From Rubrobacter xylanophilus DSM 9941 (GTDB lineage: Bacteria; Actinomycetota; Rubrobacteria; Rubrobacterales; Rubrobacteraceae), in assembly GCF_000014185.1 (NCBI RefSeq), contig NC_008148.1:2088001-2152000 (forward strand): 64,000 nt of DNA, in the 5' to 3' direction. The notes below the pieces were generated by a model, which saw nothing but the letters and a program-made list of their open reading frames with translations, was not told where the DNA came from and did no database searches. Made by a program: the position numbers and the translations under genes. This document shows positions 43,974 to 51,672 of this stretch, one piece after another (the stretch's first letter is position 1; each line of letters opens with the position of its first letter).

Positions 43974-45164
43974 ATGCGGGCAGCGGCGAGAGAGGCTATC
44001 GACGGGGTGCTCCGGGGCGCGGTGGAGCGGGAGGGCGGGGTGCCGGGGGTGGTCGCGCTGGCGACCGACCGCAGGGGGGACTTCTACGAGGGGGTCTTCG
44101 GCGTGCGCGAGCTCGGCGGGAGCCGGAAGATGACCCCGGACACCGTGTTCGCCATCTTCTCGTGCACCAAGGCGGTCACGGGCGTGGCGGTGATGCAGCT
44201 GGTGGAGGAGGGCGAGATCTCCCTCGAGCACCCGGCCCGGGAGTACGTGCCGGAGCTCGCCGAGATCCCGGTGCTGGAGGGCTTCGACGCCTCAGGCGAG
44301 CCCCGCCTGCGCCCGGCGCGCGGCGAGATCACGGTCGGGCAGCTCCTGCTGCACACCGCCGGCTTCGGCTACGACCTGTTCAACGAGGACCTGCTGAGGT
44401 ACGGGCAGGCCAGGGGGGTGCCGAGCGTCATCACCGCCACCATGGACTCGCTGCGCACCCCGCTGCTCTTCGACCCCGGCGAGCGGTGGGAGTACGGCAT
44501 CAACATAGACTGGGCCGGCAAGGTCGTCGAGGCGGTGCGCGGCAGGCGGCTCGGCGAGGTCTTCCGGGAGCGCATCTTCGAGCCCTCAGGCATGGAGAGC
44601 ACCGCCTTCACCATGACGGAGGGGATGCGCCGGCGGCGGGCCACCATCCACCAGCGCGGCGAGGACGGCTCCCTGACCCCGCTCCCGGACCTCGAGCTCC
44701 CGCAGGAGCCGGAGCAGCACATGGGAGGGCACGGCCTCTACGCCACCGCCGGGGACTACACCCGGTTTATCCGGATGATCCTCAACGACGGGGCCGGGGA
44801 GAACGGGCGGGTCCTGCGCCCGGAGACGGTGGAGCTCATGTCCCGCAACGGGCTGCCCGAGGGGATGAAGATAAAGCCGCTGCCCGGCGTCATGCGCCAG
44901 TTCACCAACGACGCGGAGTTCTTCCCGGGCATGCCCAAGTCCTGGGGCTACACCTTCATGATCAACGACGAGGACGCCCCCACCGGCCGCCCGGCGGGCT
45001 CGCTCGGGTGGGCGGGGCTGGCCAACCTCTACTACTGGATCGACCGCAGAGGCGGCCTCGGGGGCTTCTGGGCCACCCAGATCTTCCCGTTCGCCGACGA
45101 GGTCTCCTTCCCCGCCTACCTGGAGTTCGAGGCGGCGATCTACCGGGCGGCGGGCGGCGGGTGA
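43974..45164 (+). CDS. Beta-lactamase-fold serine hydrolase/esterase
   Basis: A 396-residue protein of the class C beta-lactamase/esterase (EstB) family. Nucleophile motif S-C-T-K is at 63-66 (AIFSCTKAVTG), the second motif is in WEYGINIDWAGK near 175 and the C-terminal segment LGWAGLANLYYWID takes the place of KTG. No signal peptide, so cytoplasmic. More likely an esterase for small aliphatic or lactone substrates than an antibiotic resistance enzyme. ATG 43974 follows GGAGGCAAGAGG. Convergent with the interrupted peptide-binding gene, 7 nt apart. Confidence 0.9.
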   Translation: MRAAAREAIDGVLRGAVEREGGVPGVVALATDRRGDFYEGVFGVRELGGSRKMTPDTVFAIFSCTKAVTGVAVMQLVEEGEISLEHPAREYVPELAEIPVLEGFDASGEPRLRPARGEITVGQLLLHTAGFGYDLFNEDLLRYGQARGVPSVITATMDSLRTPLLFDPGERWEYGINIDWAGKVVEAVRGRRLGEVFRERIFEPSGMESTAFTMTEGMRRRRATIHQRGEDGSLTPLPDLELPQEPEQHMGGHGLYATAGDYTRFIRMILNDGAGENGRVLRPETVELMSRNGLPEGMKIKPLPGVMRQFTNDAEFFPGMPKSWGYTFMINDEDAPTGRPAGSLGWAGLANLYYWIDRRGGLGGFWATQIFPFADEVSFPAYLEFEAAIYRAAGGG

Positions 45165-45171
45165 CGCGCCC

Positions 45172-46773
45172 CTACCTCACCGACCAGTGCTCCCCGCTCA
45201 CCCCGGTCTCGGCCAGCTCGAAGGTGGCGGCGTGGCCGGTGAAGCTCACGTGCCGGTTCGCCGCAACGAGCGCCTGCGGGCAGCACAGAAAGACGCTGAG
45301 CGCCTCGTCGTAGACCAGCCGGTCTATCTCCCGGGCCAGGGCGCCCAGCCTCCTCGCGTCGGTCTGCGCGAGGGATCTGGCGAAGAGCTCCTCGAACTGC
45401 GGCACCGGCGGCCCGGCCCGGAAGGCCCCCAGGGAGTGGAAGTACTCCCGGTGTATGACCGCCGGCGGATAGCCCGCGGCGAGGTCGAACCAGGCGTGGA
45501 CGAGAACGTCGAAGGGCAGCGGGAGCCTTTTCTCCACCAGCCGCTTCTGGGCGGCGACGAGACGCTCCTGCGGTATCCGGACCAGCTCCACCTCCACGCC
45601 CAGGGACCCGCGGAAGTCCTCGGCGAGGCTGTGGGCCACCGGGGCCACGTCGTCGGTGGCGGCCAGCCTGAGCCCCCTCCCCGGAGGCCAGCCGGCCTCA
45701 GAGAGCAGGCGCCGGGCCTCCTCCGGGTCGTGCGGGTAGGGGTTTACGCCCTCGGCCGCGCCCCCGGAGTGGGGCGGGGCCATGGCCACCACGGGGCGGG
45801 CGTAGCCGCGGAAGACCTCGCGGATGAGCCGCCCCCGGTCCACCGCCAGGTTCAGCGCCCGGCGGACCCGCAAGTCTCGCATAAACTCCGCGTCCCGGTT
45901 GATCAGGCCCGACACGACCCGGAGCGCATCCACGACCACGAGCCTCGCGTGCTCGCTGCGCCGCACCCTTTCGGCGTCGGCCGGGGAGACCTCGGTTACG
46001 AGGTCTATCTCCCCCTCCGCGTCGCACACCCGCTCCAGCGCCTCGGCGGGATCCATGTCGTTCACGAACTCCACCCTCCCGAGCCGCGGCCCGCGCTCCC
46101 TGTTCCAGTGGTCGGGGTTGGCCTCCAGCACGACCCGGTCGCTGCGCGGGAGGTTCGTCGGGACCCAGGTGCACGCGAACGGCTCCCCGCTGATAAGCCC
46201 TATCTCCGCCTCGAAAGAGCTGAAGCCCTCCCTGAGCTCGAACGGCCCCGAGCCCCACGGGCCCGGCGCGTCTATGGCTCACCAGTGCCCCTCGCCGGTG
46301 CCGTACTTCCGGTAGCCGAAGCCCTCCTCCTCCCAGAACCGGGTGGAGGGGATGTGGAAGCCGCGGAACTTGGCGAGCGCGAGCCCGTCGGGCTCCGGAA
46401 AGCGGAACCGGATGGTGCTCTCGTCCGCGACCTCCACCCTGGTCTCGGGGTGGAAGTTCAGGTAGGTCCCCGGCGGATGCGGGGCCCGCCACTTCTGCAC
46501 CTCCCAGAAGGCACGCTCGACGCTGTGCGCCGTGAGCGGCTCCCCGTCCTGGAAGCGCACCCCCTCGCGCACCCTCACCACCAGGGTGCTCCCCTCCCAC
46601 CAGGAGTCCTCCATGCACGCCCCGACGATGCGGCCCCGCTCGTCGGTGCGCACCGGCTCCTCCATGGTGTTCCAGGTCACGAACAGCCAGTTCAGAGGGT
46701 GCGGGTCCACCACGCGCACCGTGCCCGCCGGCGCCTCCTCGCCCGCAACCCTCTCCCGCACAGGCCGGACCAT
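45172..46773 (-). pseudogene. Peptide/nickel ABC binding protein (SBP_bac_5) interrupted by one in-frame TGA
   Basis: One continuous frame of 534 codons from ATG 46773 (AAGGAGGAGCCGG upstream) to 45172, broken only by TGA at 46279-46281. Before the stop: FVTWNTMEEPVRTD, VREGVRFQDGEPLTAHSVERAF and FHIPSTRFWEEEGFGYRKYG; directly after it: AIDAPGPWGSGPFELREG and VVLEANPDHWNRERGP, all normal for the family. So the gene is full-length apart from the stop. It lacks a signal peptide and has no permease neighbours. A recent nonsense mutation is the simplest reading; read-through or an error in the sequence cannot be excluded. Confidence 0.8.
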
Positions 46774-46863
46774 CCGGCTCCTCCTTCCCCGCGCCTTCCC
46801 GGATATGCCACGCATGTTACACGAGCGCGGGGCGGGGGGCCAGCGGGGTTTTGCGGGCTCCGC

Positions 46864-48441
46864 CTAGCGCACCTCGCACATAAACAGGGGCGGGACGTGC
46901 ATGTAGGTGATCTCGGGGCTCTGCCCCACGACCTCCTTCGCCATCTCCAGCGCCTCGGCGATGGTGTCCGCGCGCTTCAGGCCCATGCGGACGGCGGCCT
47001 CCGGGTCGGCGCCCACGACGATGGCGTCGCCCAGGTGGTCGAGGGCGTGGGCGGCCCAGTAGAGCACGGTGAAGGGGTGGGCGCCGTGGTAGGCGTGCGA
47101 GTGGCGGTAGAGGGTGCGGTACCAGGGGTCGCTGGCGTACTGCTCCTCGTAGCGGCGGGAGATCTCGTAGATGTCGTTGGTCTCGGGGAGCACCTGGTTG
47201 TAGAGGTCGATGTAGGAGGGGTGGTGGACCGGGTGGAAGTCCGGGGTCATCGGGTGGGTGCCGATGAGCACCCCTCCCTCGCGCACCAGCGGCCTGCCCC
47301 TGTAGAGGTTGAAGAGGTAACCGAGGAGCATGTTGTAGACCAGCAGGGGGTTCATGATGGAGTTCACGTTGTAGGGGCCGAGGTAGGGGACGCCGAGCAG
47401 CAGCACGTCGCTCTGCCCCTCGACCTCGACGAGCTGCTGGCGGTGGCAGTTCTCTAGGGTCTTTTCGTGCACCGGCGCGGTGGCCCCGGCCTGGATGCTC
47501 GTCATGCGGTGCGGGGCCTTTATGGAGTGGAAGATCCGGTGCGGTATCGCGTTCGGCAGCCGCCGCGTGGCGGCGTGGTTGACGAGGAAGTTGGCCTTCG
47601 TCAGCGGTCCCCACTCGTGCTCGGGCTTCTCCATGAAGTCGAAGACGGGCGGGAAGGCGGCGTTGTTGAGCGTGGTCTCGATGTGGAAGACCCGCACGTG
47701 CTCCTCGAAGACGCGCCCCATCCGCTCCACGGAGGCGTGCAGCGCGGAGTTGGGCGGGTCCATGAGCGAGCGGGTGTGCTCGAGGGTGTCGGGGGTGTGG
47801 TGGTGGCGGATGGAGGAGTAGGGCGAGAGGCCGGTGTGCACCGACTTGTGCCCGCCGTCCATGGGGATGTAGTTGATGTTGACGTAGACGAGCAGGTCGC
47901 TCTCGGCGACCCGGCGGCTCACGGTGACGTCCTCACCCCTCTCGGTCTCCCCGAGCTTGACGTTGCCCTCGGGGTCCTCGGCGTCGTAGTTGTAGAGCCG
48001 GTCGGGGTAGAAGGAGCGCATGATCTTCTTGCCCAGGCAGTGCTCGAGCTCGGCCTCGGTCATCCTGCGGTGCAGCCCCAGGGCGGCGATGAGGTGGATG
48101 TCCTCGACCCCCCTGGCGTAGGCCTTCTCGAGCACCTTCTCGATGACGAGCTGCCTTATGTCCGGCCTCTGCATCGGCGGGAGCGGCAGCGAGAGGTCGT
48201 CGAAGGCGATGGTGAGCTTCATCCCGGGGAAGAGCAGCTCGTGCAGCGGCTCCATGTCCAGCGGCTCCAAGAGCGCCCGCTCTATTGCTACGTTCTCGTC
48301 GGGCAGGGGCTCCACCGGTCCCGGGGCGTAGATGACCCGCGTGCCCTCGGGGAGCTTCTCGTAGTGAAAGCCGTCCCCGGCGTTGAACATCATGGGCGGG
48401 CTGGTCCTCTCCAGATACACGGTCTGGCTCGGCCGGCTCAT
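46864..48441 (-). CDS. LarA-like (DUF2088) lactate racemase-family protein
   Basis: A 525-residue protein. The N-terminal LarA-like domain shows KLTIAFDDLSLPLPPM (metal/cofactor Asp region), DIRQLVIEKVLEKAYARGV and IHLIAALGLHRRMTEAELEHCLG, followed by a long C-terminal part with SIRHHHTPDTLEHTRSLMD and THPMTPDFHPVHHPSYIDLYN, unusually His-rich. LarA proteins racemise or epimerise 2-hydroxy acids with a nickel-pincer nucleotide; the length and extra C-terminal region differ from lactate racemase (about 425). The cofactor genes larB, larC and larE are not nearby. ATG 48441 follows GGAGGTGAG. Same strand as the MOSC gene, 73 nt downstream. Confidence 0.8.
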   Translation of the reverse strand: MSRPSQTVYLERTSPPMMFNAGDGFHYEKLPEGTRVIYAPGPVEPLPDENVAIERALLEPLDMEPLHELLFPGMKLTIAFDDLSLPLPPMQRPDIRQLVIEKVLEKAYARGVEDIHLIAALGLHRRMTEAELEHCLGKKIMRSFYPDRLYNYDAEDPEGNVKLGETERGEDVTVSRRVAESDLLVYVNINYIPMDGGHKSVHTGLSPYSSIRHHHTPDTLEHTRSLMDPPNSALHASVERMGRVFEEHVRVFHIETTLNNAAFPPVFDFMEKPEHEWGPLTKANFLVNHAATRRLPNAIPHRIFHSIKAPHRMTSIQAGATAPVHEKTLENCHRQQLVEVEGQSDVLLLGVPYLGPYNVNSIMNPLLVYNMLLGYLFNLYRGRPLVREGGVLIGTHPMTPDFHPVHHPSYIDLYNQVLPETNDIYEISRRYEEQYASDPWYRTLYRHSHAYHGAHPFTVLYWAAHALDHLGDAIVVGADPEAAVRMGLKRADTIAEALEMAKEVVGQSPEITYMHVPPLFMCEVR

Positions 48442-48514
48442 CTCACCTCCACCTCTTCTCGCGAACAGCCCCATATTCTGAGGCCGCGGGTGCCCGGTGG
48501 CAAGCGGCCCAAGC

Positions 48515-49201
48515 CTACGCGCCGACCGGCCCCTCGAGCCGCCCGGCCCCGTCCTCCCCCACCCCGGCGAGCCTCCGCTCGAAGGCCGCGTGCCAGGAGG
48601 GCGGGAGCCCGGGCGCGGCGAGGAGCCGCCCCATCCCCTCCGCATCGTCGCGGTCCCGGTGCATGACGCGGTTGGCCTCCCCCACGCTCACCGCCCCCAC
48701 GGGCCGCTCGAGGAGCGCGAGGGCGTCGCCGGGGGCGACCTCCCCCTCCTCAAGCACCCGCAGGTAGAAGCCGGTCATCCCGCTCTCCTGGGTGAGGAGG
48801 GCGAGGTCTCGCACCCCGAACCTCCAGGCGGGCTTGTAGCAGGGGCGGCGCGGCTGGCTCACCTGCACGAGGGCGCCCCCGAGCCGGTAGACGTCCCCGA
48901 GGCAGACGCCGTCCTCGGCGAGGCCGCGGGTGGAGAGGTTCTCCCCGAAGGCGGCGGGCGGTAGCTCGAGCCCGAGCATCTCCTGCCAGCGGGGGTAGTG
49001 CTCTGTCGGGTAGACGAACGCGGCCTTCTCCGGCCCGCCGTGGTTTTTGCGGTCGGCCTGCTCGTCGCCGGCGAACCCCTCCCGCCCGAGCCACGCCGGC
49101 CCGCCGAGCGGCCGCTTGAAGATGGCGCTCTTTACGCCCTTGCCGCGACCGGCGAGCCTCCCCACGCGCCCCACGCTTATCTCGACGACTACGGCCCCCA
49201 T
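48515..49201 (-). CDS. MOSC domain protein (YiiM-like)
   Basis: A 228-residue protein. VGRVGRLAGRGKGVKSAIFKRP, WLGREGFAGDEQADRKNHGG, then VYPTEHYPRWQEMLG and FGENLSTRGL are the typical YiiM/MOSC elements; the sulfur-carrying cysteine is in QPRRPCYKPAWRFG. MOSC proteins handle molybdenum cofactor sulfuration or reduce N-hydroxylated compounds with bound Mo cofactor. ATG 49201 has GGGGGAGGG upstream and lies 8 nt after the MarR gene, so they share a transcript. Confidence 0.9.
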   Translation of the reverse strand: MGAVVVEISVGRVGRLAGRGKGVKSAIFKRPLGGPAWLGREGFAGDEQADRKNHGGPEKAAFVYPTEHYPRWQEMLGLELPPAAFGENLSTRGLAEDGVCLGDVYRLGGALVQVSQPRRPCYKPAWRFGVRDLALLTQESGMTGFYLRVLEEGEVAPGDALALLERPVGAVSVGEANRVMHRDRDDAEGMGRLLAAPGLPPSWHAAFERRLAGVGEDGAGRLEGPVGA

Positions 49202-49209
49202 CCCTCCCC

Positions 49210-49806
49210 CTACCCCGCGGCGGCGGGCTCGTGGTCCGGGCAGTCCAGCCGCAGCTCTCCGACCCCGAGCGGGGCGTCGAGCAGGGCGCAGTGGTGGGGC
49301 CTCGCGGCGCCAGGGTGCGCGTGGGGCCGGAAGTAGCGGCAGCTCACGCACATCCCGGAGACGGTGATGGCTCCCTCCTCCTGCAGCCCGTCGATGAGGC
49401 GCAGCAGGAGCCAGAGCGCGCCTTCCTTCTGGCCGGAGGGGAGCTCCGCAAGGCGCCTCCGCAGGGGAAGGTCCCAGGCGGCGAGCTCCCGGGCGAGGGC
49501 ACCTCCCCGCGGGGTGAGGGCCAGCGCAACGGCGCGCCCGTCGCCCGGGGAGCTGCGCCGCCGCACGAGCCCCTTTCGCTCCAGCGCCGCCACGGCCCCG
49601 CTCACGGTGGCCGGCGCGACCCCGAACTCGCGGGCGAGCTCGCCCACCCTCCGCAGCCCGTCCCCCCGGTGGCGCAGGTGGAGGAGGATGCGCGCCTGTA
49701 TCGGGCTGAGGCCCCGCGCGCCGGCCGCCTCGCGCAGCAGCCCCTCGAGGGCCCGCGAGACCCTCTCGAGCGCCCCGGCGAGCTTCTCTTCGGCCTCCCC
49801 GCTCAG
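49210..49806 (-). CDS. MarR-family regulator with C-terminal four-cysteine domain, CTG start
   Basis: A 198-residue regulator. The winged helix is at about 30-120 (LSPIQARILLHLRHRG, VGELAREFGVAPATVSGAVAALERKGLV, SSPGDGRAVALALTPRG). After residue 150 there is an extra cysteine-rich tail: Cys 153, 156, 173 and 189 in C-x2-C-x16-C-x15-C spacing with several His (CVSCRYFRPHAHPG, HHCALLDAP, LDCPDHEP), apt for zinc or an Fe-S cluster. There is no ATG, GTG or TTG at the right place; CTG 49806 overlaps the protoglobin stop (CTGA) behind AGGGAAGGGAG. It is coupled to a haem protein gene, so a redox or gas signal is likely. Confidence 0.85.
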   Translation of the reverse strand: MSGEAEEKLAGALERVSRALEGLLREAAGARGLSPIQARILLHLRHRGDGLRRVGELAREFGVAPATVSGAVAALERKGLVRRRSSPGDGRAVALALTPRGGALARELAAWDLPLRRRLAELPSGQKEGALWLLLRLIDGLQEEGAITVSGMCVSCRYFRPHAHPGAARPHHCALLDAPLGVGELRLDCPDHEPAAAG

Positions 49807-50393
49807 AAGCTCCCTTCCCTCGCGTACGGCTGGCTCCAGAGGGTGACGTGCAGCACGACCGCCTTGAACCACGCCTGGTGCATCTTCTCCACGTCCTCGG
49901 CCGGGCGCCCCCCCTCCTCCAGAAACGGCCGCACGGTCGCGGTGATGGGGTAGATGAACGAGATCATGTACCGGAGCGAGACCTCCTCCGGGGCCTCGAC
50001 CCCGTCGGTCCGGTTCTTCTTCTCGCGCGTGTGCCGCAGCGCTATCTCCTGCTGGTAGTCGAGCCACTCCTGGTCGTAGGGCCTGCGGCACGCGTCGAGC
50101 ACCCACCGCTTGAACCGCTCCCTGACCCTCTCCAGGTACTCCTGTATGGGCTCGCCCTCGGGGGAGCTGAAGTAGTAGACGAGGTGCGAATGGTCGGCGA
50201 CGAACCCGTACCAGACGTCGAGCAGCTCGTCGAGCCGGCCCTCGAGCACCTCCCCCGCCATCCTCAGGTAGCGCTCGTCCTCACCGGTGAAGAGCACGGT
50301 CTGCCTGAGCAGATCCAACTCCTCCAGCGAGACCGGAGAGCGCGCCACCTCCCGCGCCCCGTAGGCGTACCCCGGTATGCCGGCCTCCGCCAT
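49803..50393 (-). CDS. Protoglobin
   Basis: A 196-residue single-domain globin of the protoglobin family, which binds O2, CO and NO through haem. Characteristic stretches: IPGYAYGAREVARSPVSLEELDLL, VLFTGEDERYLRMAGEVLEGR, LDVWYGFVADHSHLVYYF, RPYDQEWLDYQQEIALRH (proximal His region, the His in ALRHT) and MHQAWFKAVVLHVTLWSQPY. ATG 50393 has GGGGGTGG 6 nt upstream. First gene of the operon with the Cys-tailed MarR and MOSC genes; a palindrome overlaps its predicted transcription start. Confidence 0.93.
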   Translation of the reverse strand: MAEAGIPGYAYGAREVARSPVSLEELDLLRQTVLFTGEDERYLRMAGEVLEGRLDELLDVWYGFVADHSHLVYYFSSPEGEPIQEYLERVRERFKRWVLDACRRPYDQEWLDYQQEIALRHTREKKNRTDGVEAPEEVSLRYMISFIYPITATVRPFLEEGGRPAEDVEKMHQAWFKAVVLHVTLWSQPYAREGSF

Positions 50394-50402
50394 GGCGAAC
50401 CA

Positions 50403-50456
50403 CCCCCAAACTATTTCGGACTCCTAAACACATTATCTCCCGGAGGGGTTTGGGGG
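50403..50456. repeat. Long-spaced 9-bp inverted repeat
   Basis: CCCCCAAAC (50403-50411) and GTTTGGGGG (50448-50456), perfect, 36 nt apart, flanking the protoglobin promoter and operator exactly. Its right arm abuts the alcohol dehydrogenase stop codon. Confidence 0.5.
50414..50437 (-). promoter_or_regulatory. Protoglobin promoter with operator-like palindrome
   Basis: Minus strand -10 GATAAT (50432-50437) followed by TTTAGGA-G-TCCGAAA (50414-50428), a 15-bp inverted repeat with one mismatch per arm, over the expected transcription start near 50425. This is the position of a repressor site. The Cys-tailed MarR encoded second in the operon is the natural candidate. Confidence 0.5.
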
Positions 50457-51668
50457 TCAAGCGGCGCGGTGGTCGAAGACCACCTTGACGTGTCCCCTGC
50501 GCCCGGCGGCGCGGGCGGCGGCGATGGCCTCCCGGTAGTCCGCGAGGCAAAAGCGGGGGCCGACGAGCCGCTCCAGCTCCAGCTCGGGGGCGAGGCGCAG
50601 GGCGAGCTCGAAGCTCTTGAGGCGCTCGCCCCGGTGCTCTTCGGTGCCGTAGGCGTAGGCCCCGGTGAGGGAGACCTCCTTGTGCCAGAGCGCCGAGAGG
50701 TCCAGGCAGCTGCGGGCCCCCGGCATCCCGACGAGCACCGCCCGGCCGCCGGGCCGGGCGAGGCGGACGGCGTCCTCCATGGTGCCCGGGGAACCCACGC
50801 AGTCGAGGACGGCGTCGGCCCCGCCGAGCACGACCGGCTTGCCGAGCTCCGGCTTGTGGCGAGAGGCGCCGAGCAGCCCCGGGAGCCTCTCGTAGAGCTC
50901 CTTCGGCGCGATCACCTCGCTTGCCCCCAGCCGCAGCGCCTCCTCCCGCTGGCGGGGGTGCTTGGCGGCGCAGAGGATCCTCTCGGCGCCGGTGAGGGCC
51001 CGGAGGGCGGCCACGGTGAGCAGCCCGATGCTCCCCGCCCCGATCACCAGGACCGTCTCCTTTGGCCCCGGCCGGGCGGCGAGCGCAGCGTGCACCGCGC
51101 AGGCCAGCGGCTCCAGCAGGACCGCCGCCTCGTCCGGGAGGTCGTCCGGCACCCGGTGCAGCTGGGAGCGGTGGGCCACCAGGGTGCCCTCGCACCAGCC
51201 GCCCCCCGTGTCGCGGCAGAAGCCCGTCTGGATGCCGGGCGAGACGCTCCCGCGGGTCACGTTCACGCACAGGGCGTGCTGGCCGGCGGCGCAGCGGGCG
51301 CAGGGGGGGTCTATGCCGCGGGCGGCGCAGCCCAGCGCGGGCTCCAGCACCACCCGCTCCCCGCCGCGAAAGCCCTCCCCGTCCCCGGCGACCACCCCGA
51401 AGATCTCGTGCCCCATCACGAAGGGCGGGGAGGTCAGCGGGGAGAAGTACGGCGAGTTCTCCGAGGAGAGGGTGCCCAGGTCAGAGCCGCAGATCCCCGC
51501 GAGCAGCGGCCTGACGCGCACCCACCCCGGGCCGGGGAGCTCCGGCTCCGGCACCTCCTCCAGCTGCAGCGGGGAGAGGCGGCTCGTCTCCAGGTTGCGC
51601 ACCCGCTTCGCCCCCGCCCGCATCAGCAGGTAGCGCGGGATGGACTTTCTGTAGACCAGCGCCCTCAA
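50457..51668 (-). CDS. Zinc-dependent alcohol dehydrogenase (MDR)
   Basis: A 403-residue medium-chain dehydrogenase with catalytic-zinc Cys in GICGSDLGTL, HE in FVMGHEIFGVV, and structural-zinc cysteines in CAARGIDPPCARCAAGQHALCVN (spacing wider than usual). NAD(P) motif GAGSIGLLTVAALRAL. An N-terminal extension of about 25 residues precedes the GroES fold. It begins 4 nt after the stop of the acyl-reductase fusion and is surely co-transcribed, so fatty alcohol/aldehyde interconversion is a reasonable inference. Confidence 0.9.
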   Translation of the reverse strand: MRALVYRKSIPRYLLMRAGAKRVRNLETSRLSPLQLEEVPEPELPGPGWVRVRPLLAGICGSDLGTLSSENSPYFSPLTSPPFVMGHEIFGVVAGDGEGFRGGERVVLEPALGCAARGIDPPCARCAAGQHALCVNVTRGSVSPGIQTGFCRDTGGGWCEGTLVAHRSQLHRVPDDLPDEAAVLLEPLACAVHAALAARPGPKETVLVIGAGSIGLLTVAALRALTGAERILCAAKHPRQREEALRLGASEVIAPKELYERLPGLLGASRHKPELGKPVVLGGADAVLDCVGSPGTMEDAVRLARPGGRAVLVGMPGARSCLDLSALWHKEVSLTGAYAYGTEEHRGERLKSFELALRLAPELELERLVGPRFCLADYREAIAAARAAGRRGHVKVVFDHRAA

Positions 51669-51672
51669 GGGC

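Noticed and set aside
43974-45164. Antibiotic-resistance beta-lactamase
   Set aside because: No signal peptide, and the motifs (SCTK, YGIN, LGWAG) match the esterase branch of the fold rather than class C lactamases.
46279-46281. Selenocysteine insertion at the TGA of the peptide-binding protein
   Set aside because: No convincing hairpin of the bacterial SECIS type was seen just after the TGA, and the family is not known to contain selenocysteine; kept only as something to exclude by alignment.
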